Positions 1-6,404 of a stretch of DNA of 9,625 nt are shown piece after piece (position 1 is the stretch's first letter; each line of letters starts with the position of its first letter). The position numbers and the translations under genes are program-made. The notes under the pieces were generated by a model. The model was not told where the DNA came from. It ran no database searches and saw nothing but the letters and a program-made list of their open reading frames with translations. Origin of the DNA: Deferribacteraceae bacterium (GTDB taxonomy: Bacteria; Chrysiogenota; Deferribacteres; Deferribacterales; JAISNW01); contig JAISNW010000066.1 in assembly GCA_031276055.1 (NCBI GenBank), forward strand, positions 1 through 9,625. The letters run 5' to 3'.

Positions 1-96
1 CAAGAGCAGATATATGCAACAGGCTTTATAGGGCGCGGCTCTCCTCCTGATGATCCGGCTAGGGGGAGCGCTTTTTACTTTGTAAAGATCTTTTAG
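1..96 (+). CDS. C-terminal end of an unidentified protein (partial)
   Basis: Frame 1 is open from the first base to a TAG at 94-96 and encodes the last 31 residues of a protein. The tail contains the stretch GRGSPPDDPARGSAFYFVKI, which has the mixed composition of a real C-terminus rather than of random translation. It converges on htrA with only 9 bp between the two stop codons, the same tight tail-to-tail packing seen elsewhere in the window. The beginning lies outside the window and I do not recognise the family. The fragment is short, so it could be chance; the call rests on open frame, composition and spacing. Confidence 0.45.
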   Translation, partial: QEQIYATGFIGRGSPPDDPARGSAFYFVKIF

Positions 97-105
97 AAAG
101 TTTAT

Positions 106-1335
106 CTATTTTAGAATTAGTTCAAAGCTGCGTCCGCCGCTTGAGATGCGCACCTTTATCTCGCTGTCGGTTTGAGGGAGGGCTCGGTTTATATCCGCAG
201 CGCTTTTTACAGGGATGCCGTTGACAGCTGTTAGATAGTCGCCTTGTTTAATGTAGCGCGGGTAGCTGCTCTGTTTAATTATCAACCCATGCCCAGTCTC
301 GGCTGCCTCTATGCCATAACGGGATTTTAGAAGTTCAATCCCATAGTTGATAGGAGCGCCTGCTAAACTCAGCGCTAAAGAGATTCTTCTTCCGTTTCTT
401 TCAAATACCGCCGATAAGCTCTGTCCAGGCGGGAAAGTTCTTAAAATATGACTCACCGAGTCCAATGAGTTTACGGGCAGATCGTCTAGACTGATAAGGA
501 TATCCCCCTTTTTAACCCCCTTTTTTGCAGCCTCGCTGCCTGCCTCAACAGCGCCTACCACCAGCCTTCCATCACCCGAATATACAGAGAACCCTAAATG
601 CCCCTGCCTTATACTCTTATACCGCACAAGCTCCGGCACGATTCTGCGCACAGCATCGATGGGGATGGCAAAGCCGATCCCTTGGGCGTCTCTATACATC
701 GCGGTATTAATTCCGATAACTTCTCCGTCTAGGTTGATTAGAGGACCTCCAGAGTTTCCAGGGTTGATGAGGGCGTCTGTCTGAATGAATATAGAATAGG
801 AGCTTCCCACCTTTACCAAACGGCGGCTGCCAGAGACTACCCCAGTGGTGACAGAACTTGATAGACCATATGGATTGCCGATCGCTATTACAGTCTCGCC
901 GGGCATTATATCGGCGGAGCTTCCTAACTTCACAGGGCTAAGCCCCGCGTTATCAATCGCCAAAACCGCCACATCTAAAGCCTCATCTCCGCCTATAAAG
1001 CGGGCGGAGAATTGACGGTTGTCCCGCGTGAAAATGGCAATGGAGGTTGCATCGCTAATGACATGGTAGTTTGTAACCACCAGCCCTGAGCTGTCAAAAA
1101 CAACTCCTGTGCCTACGCTCTGGCTCTTGTAAGTTCCGCCGAACCCCATAAACTCGTCAAAGAAAGGGTCCCCCCACGGTCCCTGCCTGCGTTTAAGAGT
1201 GTCAACCCGTATATTCACCACAGAATCCTGCACAGAATTTACCGCCCTAACAACAGGGGTCACCCGCTGTTCGCGGGCAGAAAGGGGAATAGCTATAAGT
1301 AGGAATACCGCCGTAAATCCAATAAATCTCCGCAT
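106..1335 (-). CDS. htrA: HtrA/DegP-family periplasmic serine protease with two PDZ domains
   Basis: A trypsin-like serine protease and chaperone that handles misfolded envelope proteins in the periplasm. Residues 1-20 form a signal peptide: MRR, a hydrophobic core and an SA cleavage site. The protease domain spans about 30-235 and carries the full triad: His91 in TNYHVISD, Asp121 in EALDVAVLAID and Ser195 in NPGNSGGPL. A glycine-rich loop near 62-72 corresponds to the flexible LA-loop region of this family. Two PDZ-like segments follow (about 245-325 and 328-409); the first contains AAKKGVKKGDILISLDD, typical of substrate-binding PDZ domains. At 409 residues it is slightly shorter than E. 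coli DegP and appears complete. It is transcribed away from the neighbouring membrane-protein operon. The ATG has no Shine-Dalgarno sequence and sits directly after a TATAAT box, so the mRNA is probably leaderless. DegP, DegQ and DegS-type paralogues cannot be told apart here, although two PDZ domains argue against DegS. Confidence 0.95.
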   Translation of the reverse strand: MRRFIGFTAVFLLIAIPLSAREQRVTPVVRAVNSVQDSVVNIRVDTLKRRQGPWGDPFFDEFMGFGGTYKSQSVGTGVVFDSSGLVVTNYHVISDATSIAIFTRDNRQFSARFIGGDEALDVAVLAIDNAGLSPVKLGSSADIMPGETVIAIGNPYGLSSSVTTGVVSGSRRLVKVGSSYSIFIQTDALINPGNSGGPLINLDGEVIGINTAMYRDAQGIGFAIPIDAVRRIVPELVRYKSIRQGHLGFSVYSGDGRLVVGAVEAGSEAAKKGVKKGDILISLDDLPVNSLDSVSHILRTFPPGQSLSAVFERNGRRISLALSLAGAPINYGIELLKSRYGIEAAETGHGLIIKQSSYPRYIKQGDYLTAVNGIPVKSAADINRALPQTDSEIKVRISSGGRSFELILK

Positions 1336-1340
1336 ATGAA

Positions 1341-1369
1341 ATTATAGGTTTAGATAACTGCTAAGTAAA
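1341..1369 (-). promoter_or_regulatory. sigma70-type promoter of htrA, predicting a leaderless mRNA
   Basis: Read on the minus strand, TTTACT (1369-1364) is followed after exactly 17 bp by a perfect TATAAT (1346-1341). Transcription would be expected to start about 7 bp past the -10 box, which is the first base or two of the htrA ATG (1335-1333). No purine-rich ribosome-binding site lies between the -10 box and the ATG. Promoter quality and spacing are read directly from the sequence; the start site is inferred from the usual -10 to +1 distance. Confidence 0.65.
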
Positions 1370-1411
1370 GGGATTTTTGACTCTCACTTCTCTATGGGCG
1401 AAAACAGTTTG

Positions 1412-1432
1412 AAAAAAGTTTGTATATATAGT
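1412..1432 (+). promoter_or_regulatory. 21-bp AT-rich promoter-like motif, copy A
   Basis: The 21 bases run from A6 through GTTTG to TATATATAGT. The same 21 bases occur perfectly on the minus strand at 5068-5048. The 3' end supplies TATAGT (1427-1432), a plausible -10 box that would start transcription near 1439, giving a leader of about 39 nt before the ATG at 1478. TTGAAA at 1409-1414 is too close (12 bp) to be a normal -35 element for that box, so the upstream A-tract or a bound regulator may substitute. It probably drives the membrane protein/DUF1266 pair. Confidence 0.5.
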
Positions 1433-1477
1433 AATCTACAGCGTTCTTTCCATCTTAGAAATTTTTTTGGAGAATTT

Positions 1478-2191
1478 ATGGATGATGTGCAGAAAGTAAC
1501 AGAATTTCTTAGAGAGCTGTTTGCAAGCGAGTATAAATATATATTCTTAATAATTGCAATTACCCTTATAAACATCCCGTTTCTTATTATATGGGGGTAT
1601 AGGAAAAAGTCCAAGATGAACCTTCGTAAAGCCAACCCTTTCCAATTAGGCAAATTCCAATTTCAATATAGGGCGAAACGGTTGAATATCTATACCACTA
1701 ATCTTATCTTCTTTCTAATCATAACAGGCGTTTCTTACTCCTTTTACACTGATACGCAGCAAACTGATGAAACGTTTGCCTTGATTAACTTAGGGGTAGT
1801 TCTCCTTAGCGCGCTCTTCGTAGCGCTCTGGTTTATCATCTCGGTTATCAAATTTTCATCTGCCCGTATTGAGATATACGAAAACGGCTTTATAATAAAT
1901 ACGGGGTTGAGCAAAAATCTCCTGCTCTATTCAGATATTTGCAGAGCGGATTGGCTTGATCGTAATCTTTCAACTTTTTCGGGGTATCCCGACTTATTAA
2001 AAATATTTAAGACAAGGGTGCTGGTATTCTACGACCGAAAGGGGAACCCCCTTGCACAAGTAGGAACATCTACCTTTAGAATTAATGAAAGAGCTGTCCG
2101 CAAACTTTCAAATATTAATTATGAAATTGAACCCGAGAGCGCTGCCCCAATGAAAAATCTAATAACAGTAGTATTTGGAAATTTTGAATAG
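1478..2191 (+). CDS. three-helix membrane protein with possible PH-like C-terminal domain
   Basis: I do not recognise a named family. The protein is 237 residues from the chosen start. Three hydrophobic segments lie at about 21-40, 72-90 and 101-125. The loop after the first is rich in Lys and Arg (GYRKKSKMNLRK), which by the positive-inside rule suggests it is cytoplasmic. Residues 128-215 form a soluble tail beginning SSARIEIYENGFIINTG and continuing with beta-strand-like stretches, reminiscent of bacterial PH-like domains on small membrane proteins; this resemblance is weak. The ATG at 1478 follows GGAGA (1469-1473). An in-frame ATG at 1394 would add 28 residues but has no ribosome-binding site and would place the promoter-like motif inside the coding region. 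It lies 11 nt before the DUF1266-type gene, so the two are probably co-transcribed and may act together at the membrane. Confidence 0.82.
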   Translation: MDDVQKVTEFLRELFASEYKYIFLIIAITLINIPFLIIWGYRKKSKMNLRKANPFQLGKFQFQYRAKRLNIYTTNLIFFLIITGVSYSFYTDTQQTDETFALINLGVVLLSALFVALWFIISVIKFSSARIEIYENGFIINTGLSKNLLLYSDICRADWLDRNLSTFSGYPDLLKIFKTRVLVFYDRKGNPLAQVGTSTFRINERAVRKLSNINYEIEPESAAPMKNLITVVFGNFE

Positions 2192-2202
2192 ATAAGGAGA
2201 TT

Positions 2203-2928
2203 ATGATGGACATTCTAGGAATTATCAGGGATATAACAGGCAAACTGTTTAACAGCCCGATGCGGCCGGACCCTGCGTATGCAGTCTCTGAGGAGCAAAG
2301 ACCGTTCGTTGCAACGGGGGCAATATTGGTGAAAGCAAACCAATGGACGCCGCAGTCGCTGATAATAGCCCCCACCAGCAAGATTCAGCCTAGGGAGGTT
2401 CTATGCGGTTTTTGGGATGTCAACACTAGCGAGGAAGCTCTTCAAGCGGTGGATTCTTTTTTAACAGATGGCGACAGCCGCACCCTTGATCCTATGTTAG
2501 AAGAGTATCTTAGCGGCAATAAAACGGTGTTCACCCCTGAACAACAAGCTATGCTTGAATTTGTTGAAGGGAGTATAATGGTTGGTTATAAGTGGAACGG
2601 CGTTGTATTAAAAAGAGGGGATATTGACGCCGTGCGCACAAGCATCGCATGGGATATTGAGAGGGCGGCTTTCATAGCGCGTTTAGCGTTTAACTGTGAA
2701 TTAATGGACGAACCGACCACTTGGGAAATCTTAAAAACAACACGGCATCTGGCAGAGCTTAATTTTCAGAGCTGGTGTGAATACCTTATCTCATTTATAA
2801 AAGGGAGAGCATTGGTAATGACAGATGAATCTTACAGATCAGGAATGGATGCCATGTTCTCAAATGGGCTTCTCTTAAATGATCTAAATTGGGGCGATGT
2901 GTGGAAGTGGTCGCCGCTAGGAGGCTAA
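2203..2928 (+). CDS. DUF1266-like protein of unknown function
   Basis: A 241-residue soluble protein. Residues 67-92 (CGFWDVNTSEEALQAVDSFL and the following TDG) and 145-203 (SIAWDIERAAFIARLAF, then FQSWCEYLISFIKGRALVM) match what I remember of DUF1266 proteins such as E. coli YbeR and YbeU: a W-I-T/S-E-A-L-L segment, then a WD-R-AR helix and an SW-GR helix. No biochemical role is established for the family to my knowledge, and I see no catalytic motif. No signal peptide or membrane helix is present, so it is probably cytoplasmic. AAGGAGA at 2194-2200 precedes two adjacent ATGs (2203 and 2206); the second has the more usual spacing, so the true start may be one codon downstream. It is the second gene of a two-gene operon with the membrane protein 11 nt upstream, suggesting a membrane partner. 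Confidence 0.8.
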   Translation: MMDILGIIRDITGKLFNSPMRPDPAYAVSEEQRPFVATGAILVKANQWTPQSLIIAPTSKIQPREVLCGFWDVNTSEEALQAVDSFLTDGDSRTLDPMLEEYLSGNKTVFTPEQQAMLEFVEGSIMVGYKWNGVVLKRGDIDAVRTSIAWDIERAAFIARLAFNCELMDEPTTWEILKTTRHLAELNFQSWCEYLISFIKGRALVMTDESYRSGMDAMFSNGLLLNDLNWGDVWKWSPLGG

Positions 2929-2957
2929 AGCAAGATATTCTGAACTTTTTTATACTT

Positions 2958-2990
2958 CCGCCGTCTTATCCTTAACTATCTAATCGGCGG
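2958..2990 (+). promoter_or_regulatory. GC inverted repeat over the start region of the aldo/keto reductase gene
   Basis: CCGCCG (2958-2963 region) and CGGCGG (2985-2990) are perfect inverted 6-mers separated by about 21 AT-rich bases, with two possible G-U pairs extending the stem outward. The right arm overlaps the purine run GGCGGGG that would act as the ribosome-binding site of the next gene, so a hairpin could mask it. TATACT (2951-2956) and TATCTAAT (2977-2984) are possible -10 boxes, but neither has a good -35 partner. If transcription starts at the second box, the stem would not be in the RNA. This is a weak call. Confidence 0.25.
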
Positions 2991-2998
2991 GGTTATGT

Positions 2999-4126
2999 AT
3001 GCAATACCGCAAGCTAGTTTCTACGGGTTTGGAGATTTCCGCTCTAGGTTTCGGCACGATGCGTCTGCCTTTACTTGAGGGCGGTTTGGTGGATGAAAAG
3101 GGCGCTATAGAGATGCTGCGCTCCGCAATTGAGCGCGGCGTGAACTATATCGATACAGCTTATTTATATCATAACGGTGAAAGTGAAATAATAACAGGGC
3201 GGGCGTTAGAGGGAAGTTTTCGTAATAGAGTTTACCTTGCAACAAAATCTCCCCTCTGGATTATCAACCAAACTGGAGATTTTGACCGTATATTGGCTGA
3301 ACAGCTAAAAAAACTGAATACAGACTATATAGATTTTTACCTCTTGCATAACGTCCGCAAGGAGAATTGGCAATCGGTGGTTTTAGACCTAAACCTCATT
3401 GAAAAAGCGGAGGCTGCAAAGAGAGCGGGGAAGATCCGTTATATCGGCTTTTCCTTTCATGATGATTTCAACACCTTCAAAAAAGTTGTTGACCATTATA
3501 ACTGGGATTTCTGCCAGATTCAACTTAACTACCTAGATGTTGCATATCAGGCGGGGTTAGGCGGGCTTAAATACGCCGCGAAGAAAGGGCTGGACATAAT
3601 AATAATGGAGCCGCTGAAAGGCGGAAACCTTGCCGCGATTCCTGCTTCGGTTCAGGCAATCTTTGATATAGCCCCTCATAAGAGAACTCCTGTGGAGTGG
3701 GCGCTGGATTATCTCTGGGATATGCCGGAGGTATCTCTAGTTTTATCGGGGATGAGTTCTCCTAAACAGGCGGATGAAAATATAGAATATGCTTCCCGCG
3801 CATACGCGGGTTGTCTAACTAGCGAAGAGAAGAATATAATCGCCGATGCGCATAAAGCCTTTAAGAGTATAACTGCCATCCCTTGCACCGCTTGCAACTA
3901 CTGCATGCCATGCCCTAGCAATATTGCCATCCCTTACATATTCACTGCCTTTAACGATTATCATATGGGAAATGTTGAGAGGGCGGTGCACTACTATAAA
4001 GATGTGGTTTGGCGCTTTGGAAAGATGCCGTCTTCCTGCACCAAATGTAAAGATTGCGAGCAACTCTGCCCGCAGAATTTAAGGATCAGCAGTCTGTTAG
4101 AAGATGTGGATAAACTGTTTGGTTAG
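2999..4126 (+). CDS. aldo/keto reductase with C-terminal 4Fe-4S cluster motifs
   Basis: A cytoplasmic oxidoreductase of the aldo/keto reductase superfamily in the subgroup that carries a ferredoxin-like tail. The TIM-barrel domain covers about 1-285, starting with the classic MQYRKLVSTGLEISALGFGT. The catalytic tetrad is visible: Asp52 and Tyr57 in IDTAYLYHNGESE, Lys83 in ATKSP and His117 in LLHNV. The tail holds C296-x2-C299-x2-C302-x2-C305-P and C347-x2-C350-x2-C353-x3-C357-P, the second being a standard 4Fe-4S motif. The Fe-S part suggests electron exchange with ferredoxin or flavodoxin in addition to NAD(P)H; the substrate cannot be predicted. The length, 375 residues, is usual for the subgroup. 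The start at 2999 is preceded by GGCGGGG; an ATG at 2995 is out of frame. The stop overlaps that of the convergent methyltransferase gene by 4 bp. Confidence 0.93.
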   Translation: MQYRKLVSTGLEISALGFGTMRLPLLEGGLVDEKGAIEMLRSAIERGVNYIDTAYLYHNGESEIITGRALEGSFRNRVYLATKSPLWIINQTGDFDRILAEQLKKLNTDYIDFYLLHNVRKENWQSVVLDLNLIEKAEAAKRAGKIRYIGFSFHDDFNTFKKVVDHYNWDFCQIQLNYLDVAYQAGLGGLKYAAKKGLDIIIMEPLKGGNLAAIPASVQAIFDIAPHKRTPVEWALDYLWDMPEVSLVLSGMSSPKQADENIEYASRAYAGCLTSEEKNIIADAHKAFKSITAIPCTACNYCMPCPSNIAIPYIFTAFNDYHMGNVERAVHYYKDVVWRFGKMPSSCTKCKDCEQLCPQNLRISSLLEDVDKLFG

Positions 4127-5004
4127 GAGTAAGGGGAGTTTTCGGGTAAGAATAGATAGTTAAATTCTATAAACGCGATTGGCTCTATATACCCTAACTC
4201 ATTAAAAAACTCCTTAACTTTAGTTATATTTACATCAAAACTTTCTATAAAGACCAGAGGTCTATATTTTTCAAGGGTTTTTCGCATTCCTGCTAAGGTT
4301 TTCAGTTCATACCACTCAACATCTATCTTTACAAAATCGATCCTTTCCACCCCTAAATCGATGTCGTCAAGGCGCTCAATCCGAAATGAACGGCAATCCT
4401 CTTGTAATGTTGGTTGCACCTCAGTCCCCCCAATATTATTAGCCCGTGCTTTTAATATCTCTCCAAAAGAGGACTCATCTCCTAAGGCGATGTTATGAGG
4501 GGTAATCACACCGCTTAACTCATTCAGCTCAATATTTTTACACAACATCCTATAACTTTCTCTGATAGGTTCAAAGCTATGTATCTTTGCGGCAGCGCTC
4601 CCCCAAAAAACGCTATGGTTGCCGATATTTGCACCTATATCTAAGATAACTGCACCCTTTGGGATATATTTGCGCAGCTCAGTGAGAATAGAATATTCAA
4701 AAAAGTTATGAGTATTGACGATAATCTCTTGAATCAAATCCCAAGGATATAAAGGGCAGTATAATTTAATCCCATTCGGGAGCGTCCAGACATCATCATT
4801 TTTTATAAGGGTCATCTTGCGTGCTAGAACATTAGCCGTCTTTGAGAAATTCTCATCTATTTTGTGGTATATCTCATCTATCTTATCAGAGATTATCTCT
4901 AAATCTGAATTCAGCACCTTATGCCTCCATTTATTCCTGAAAGCCTTTCTTTTGGCGCTGTTTGGTATAAACGCTGCTATAAGATGAATAAAAAAGTTCC
5001 TCAC
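4123..5004 (-). CDS. FkbM-family SAM-dependent methyltransferase
   Basis: Likely transfers a methyl group from S-adenosylmethionine to a hydroxyl, as FkbM enzymes do on polyketides, glycolipids and surface polysaccharides. The SAM-binding motif I is DIGANIG (122-128), the acidic motif is HSFEP (142-146), and the family hallmark VKIDVEWYE lies at 225-233. The N-terminus (residues 5-27, with FIPNSAKRKAFRNK) resembles the IP-R-FR leader seen on many LPS or capsule glycosyltransferases, which suggests a surface-glycan substrate. Residues 31-62 look helical and possibly coiled-coil. The start is GTG at 5004-5002, with the strong Shine-Dalgarno GGGAGGGGG just upstream; no in-frame ATG replaces it. 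It is a lone gene, not within a polysaccharide cluster in this window, and looks AT-rich next to its neighbours, so acquisition by transfer is possible. Its promoter region carries copy B of the 21-bp motif. Confidence 0.9.
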   Translation of the reverse strand: MRNFFIHLIAAFIPNSAKRKAFRNKWRHKVLNSDLEIISDKIDEIYHKIDENFSKTANVLARKMTLIKNDDVWTLPNGIKLYCPLYPWDLIQEIIVNTHNFFEYSILTELRKYIPKGAVILDIGANIGNHSVFWGSAAAKIHSFEPIRESYRMLCKNIELNELSGVITPHNIALGDESSFGEILKARANNIGGTEVQPTLQEDCRSFRIERLDDIDLGVERIDFVKIDVEWYELKTLAGMRKTLEKYRPLVFIESFDVNITKVKEFFNELGYIEPIAFIEFNYLFLPENSPYS

Positions 5005-5047
5005 TACCCCCTCCCATTATGTTATATAAGCCTGAACTGCCCTGTTG

Positions 5048-5068
5048 ACTATATATACAAACTTTTTT
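5048..5068 (-). promoter_or_regulatory. 21-bp AT-rich promoter-like motif, copy B
   Basis: This is a perfect reverse-complement copy of the 21 bases at 1412-1432. On the minus strand it ends in TATAGT (5053-5048), preceded after 16 bp by TTGCAT (5075-5070) as a weak -35 box. Transcription would start near 5041, giving a leader of about 37 nt before the GTG start of the methyltransferase gene, almost the same spacing as copy A. It sits in the 185-bp region between the divergent methyltransferase and MFS genes. I found no convincing sigma70 promoter for the MFS gene in the rest of that region. Confidence 0.5.
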
Positions 5069-5189
5069 TATGCAAGAGCTTTTTCGAAATCTTGCGGCAA
5101 AAAAGCGATCATTTTAAGCCCATATTCTGTTTTGATGAAGTTGTTTACATTTTGCTTGAAAATGGGACGGAGGTGTTGTAGAAGTTGGT

Positions 5190-6341
5190 ATGAGTGTTAA
5201 AAGTCAAACCCTTATCCTTTATCTATGCACTATCCTCGTTCTATGCACTCTCTATGCAGCACAGCCGATTCAGCCCCTCTTTAAGAGTGAATTTTCGCTG
5301 AACAGCTTTCAAGCCGCAATATTTACAACTGTTATTATGCTCCCTCTCGGAATAGCCCCTATCCTCTACGGCTACATCCTAGAAAACTTTTCTGCTAAGC
5401 AGATGTTAAGCGGCTCTATGCTCTTTTTGGGGATTTTGGAGGCAATATTCTCTCTAAGCAGCTCCTACCCCTTACTGATTGGGATTAGGGCAGTTCAAGG
5501 GTTTCTTATACCTGCGGCGCTAACTTCGCTGATAAGCTATATCTCCACCTCTGCAACTGTTTCAACCGTTCAAAAGGCGTTGGGAAACTATGTAGCCGTT
5601 ACCATAATAGGCGGTTTTCTAGGGCGGTTTCTCTCTGGCGTCTCTGCGGGCGCGTTCGGGTGGCGACCGTTCTTTCTCTTGATAGGGATTTGCCTTATAG
5701 GGTTGTCGCTCTTACTTATGAAGGTTAAGGCAGATGCAAAACCCGCTTTCAGCAAACCTGCCCTTTCGCACGCATTAAAGGTTGTAAAGATAAGGCATAA
5801 TACATTTTTATACTGTGGAATCTTTGCGGTATTCTTCGTATTTCAAGGGCTGTTGAACTTTCTCCCATTTGAGTTGAAAACTTTAAGCGGCAGCTTCAGT
5901 GAAGGGAAGGTGGGGTTCATGTATGCCGGCTATATAATGGGGGTTATTACAGCTTTTAATATATCAAAGATTGTAAAGTTTATTGGTTCAGAAACAAAGA
6001 GTCTGATTATAGGCGCTCTCATCTACCTAGCAGGGTTGCAGCTTTTCAACTTCCCCTCCTTTAAGGTGATGTTCTGCTCTATGTTTGTATTCTGCCTAGG
6101 GATGTTTATGGTGCACACCATAGCGGCGGGGCTGGTCAATAAACTTGCTAAAGAGTATAAGAGTATAACAAATGGGCTATACCTATCATCATACTATGCA
6201 GGGGGGACTTTCGGAACGTTTATCCCCGGCTATTTCTTTCAACATTACGGGTGGCACGTTTTTCTTGCCTTTTTATCTCTGGCGCTCTTTGTAGGGCTCG
6301 TTTTCTGGATTCTGCTTTATAGGGAGATTGGAAACTCTTAA
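5190..6341 (+). CDS. major facilitator superfamily exporter, YnfM-like
   Basis: A 383-residue inner-membrane transporter with about 12 hydrophobic helices split by a central basic loop near 179-205 (KVKADAKPAFSKPALSHALK). YAAQPIQPLFKSEFSLN (22-38) matches the Q-P-I/L-P-L-x-F segment after helix 1 in the YnfM/arabinose-efflux-like MFS branch. GYILENFSAKQML (61-73) is a degenerate version of the MFS motif A loop, and IRAVQGFLIPAA (99-110) is the helix-4 R-x-x-QG motif. Proton-driven export of a small molecule is likely, but the substrate cannot be read from the sequence. The ATG at 5190 has only a weak GAAG (5181-5184) in range; the strong GGACGGAGG at 5165-5173 is 16 nt away, too far to be ideal. 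An in-frame stop at 5157-5159 and the lack of other start codons support 5190. It is divergent from the methyltransferase and apparently monocistronic. Confidence 0.9.
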   Translation: MSVKSQTLILYLCTILVLCTLYAAQPIQPLFKSEFSLNSFQAAIFTTVIMLPLGIAPILYGYILENFSAKQMLSGSMLFLGILEAIFSLSSSYPLLIGIRAVQGFLIPAALTSLISYISTSATVSTVQKALGNYVAVTIIGGFLGRFLSGVSAGAFGWRPFFLLIGICLIGLSLLLMKVKADAKPAFSKPALSHALKVVKIRHNTFLYCGIFAVFFVFQGLLNFLPFELKTLSGSFSEGKVGFMYAGYIMGVITAFNISKIVKFIGSETKSLIIGALIYLAGLQLFNFPSFKVMFCSMFVFCLGMFMVHTIAAGLVNKLAKEYKSITNGLYLSSYYAGGTFGTFIPGYFFQHYGWHVFLAFLSLALFVGLVFWILLYREIGNS

Positions 6342-6348
6342 TTCATTA

Positions 6349-6377
6349 TTTACACTTCCCTCTCTTTCAGTTATAAA
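6349..6377 (+). promoter_or_regulatory. sigma70-type promoter of the DinB/acyltransferase operon
   Basis: TTTACA (6349-6354) and TATAAA (6372-6377) are separated by exactly 17 bp, each one base off consensus. Transcription would start near 6384, leaving a leader of about 21 nt that includes GGAGGG (6390-6395) in front of the ATG at 6405. It lies 7 bp after the stop of the MFS gene, so the operon is independent of that gene. Confidence 0.7.
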
Positions 6378-6404
6378 TAACTAAAATTTGGAGGGAATGC
6401 TATT

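Noticed and set aside
1394..1477. A 28-residue N-terminal extension of the membrane protein
   Set aside because: The upstream ATG lacks a ribosome-binding site, and the extension would span the 21-bp promoter-like motif. The ATG at 1478 has GGAGA in place.
1384..1653. An 89-codon minus-strand frame antisense to the membrane protein gene
   Set aside because: It opposes a better-supported gene, runs across the promoter-like motif and has no family features.
2929..2960. A possible terminator after the DUF1266-like gene, suggested by a run of T at 2945-2951
   Set aside because: No stable GC-rich hairpin directly precedes the T run, so it does not meet the form of an intrinsic terminator.
2995..2997. 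An ATG closer to the purine run than the chosen aldo/keto reductase start
   Set aside because: It is out of frame with the reductase. The frame at 2999 gives the typical N-terminus of the family.
4921..5181. An 86-codon open frame on the + strand overlapping the start of the methyltransferase gene
   Set aside because: It lies antisense to a well-supported gene, has no ribosome-binding site at its ATG, and has no recognisable sequence. It covers the methyltransferase promoter. It is kept only as a possible upstream frame in the findings.
6155..6172. A small tandem repeat of AGAGTATA in the MFS gene
   Set aside because: It is only two copies of eight bases inside an intact coding region and is not a recognisable repeat family.
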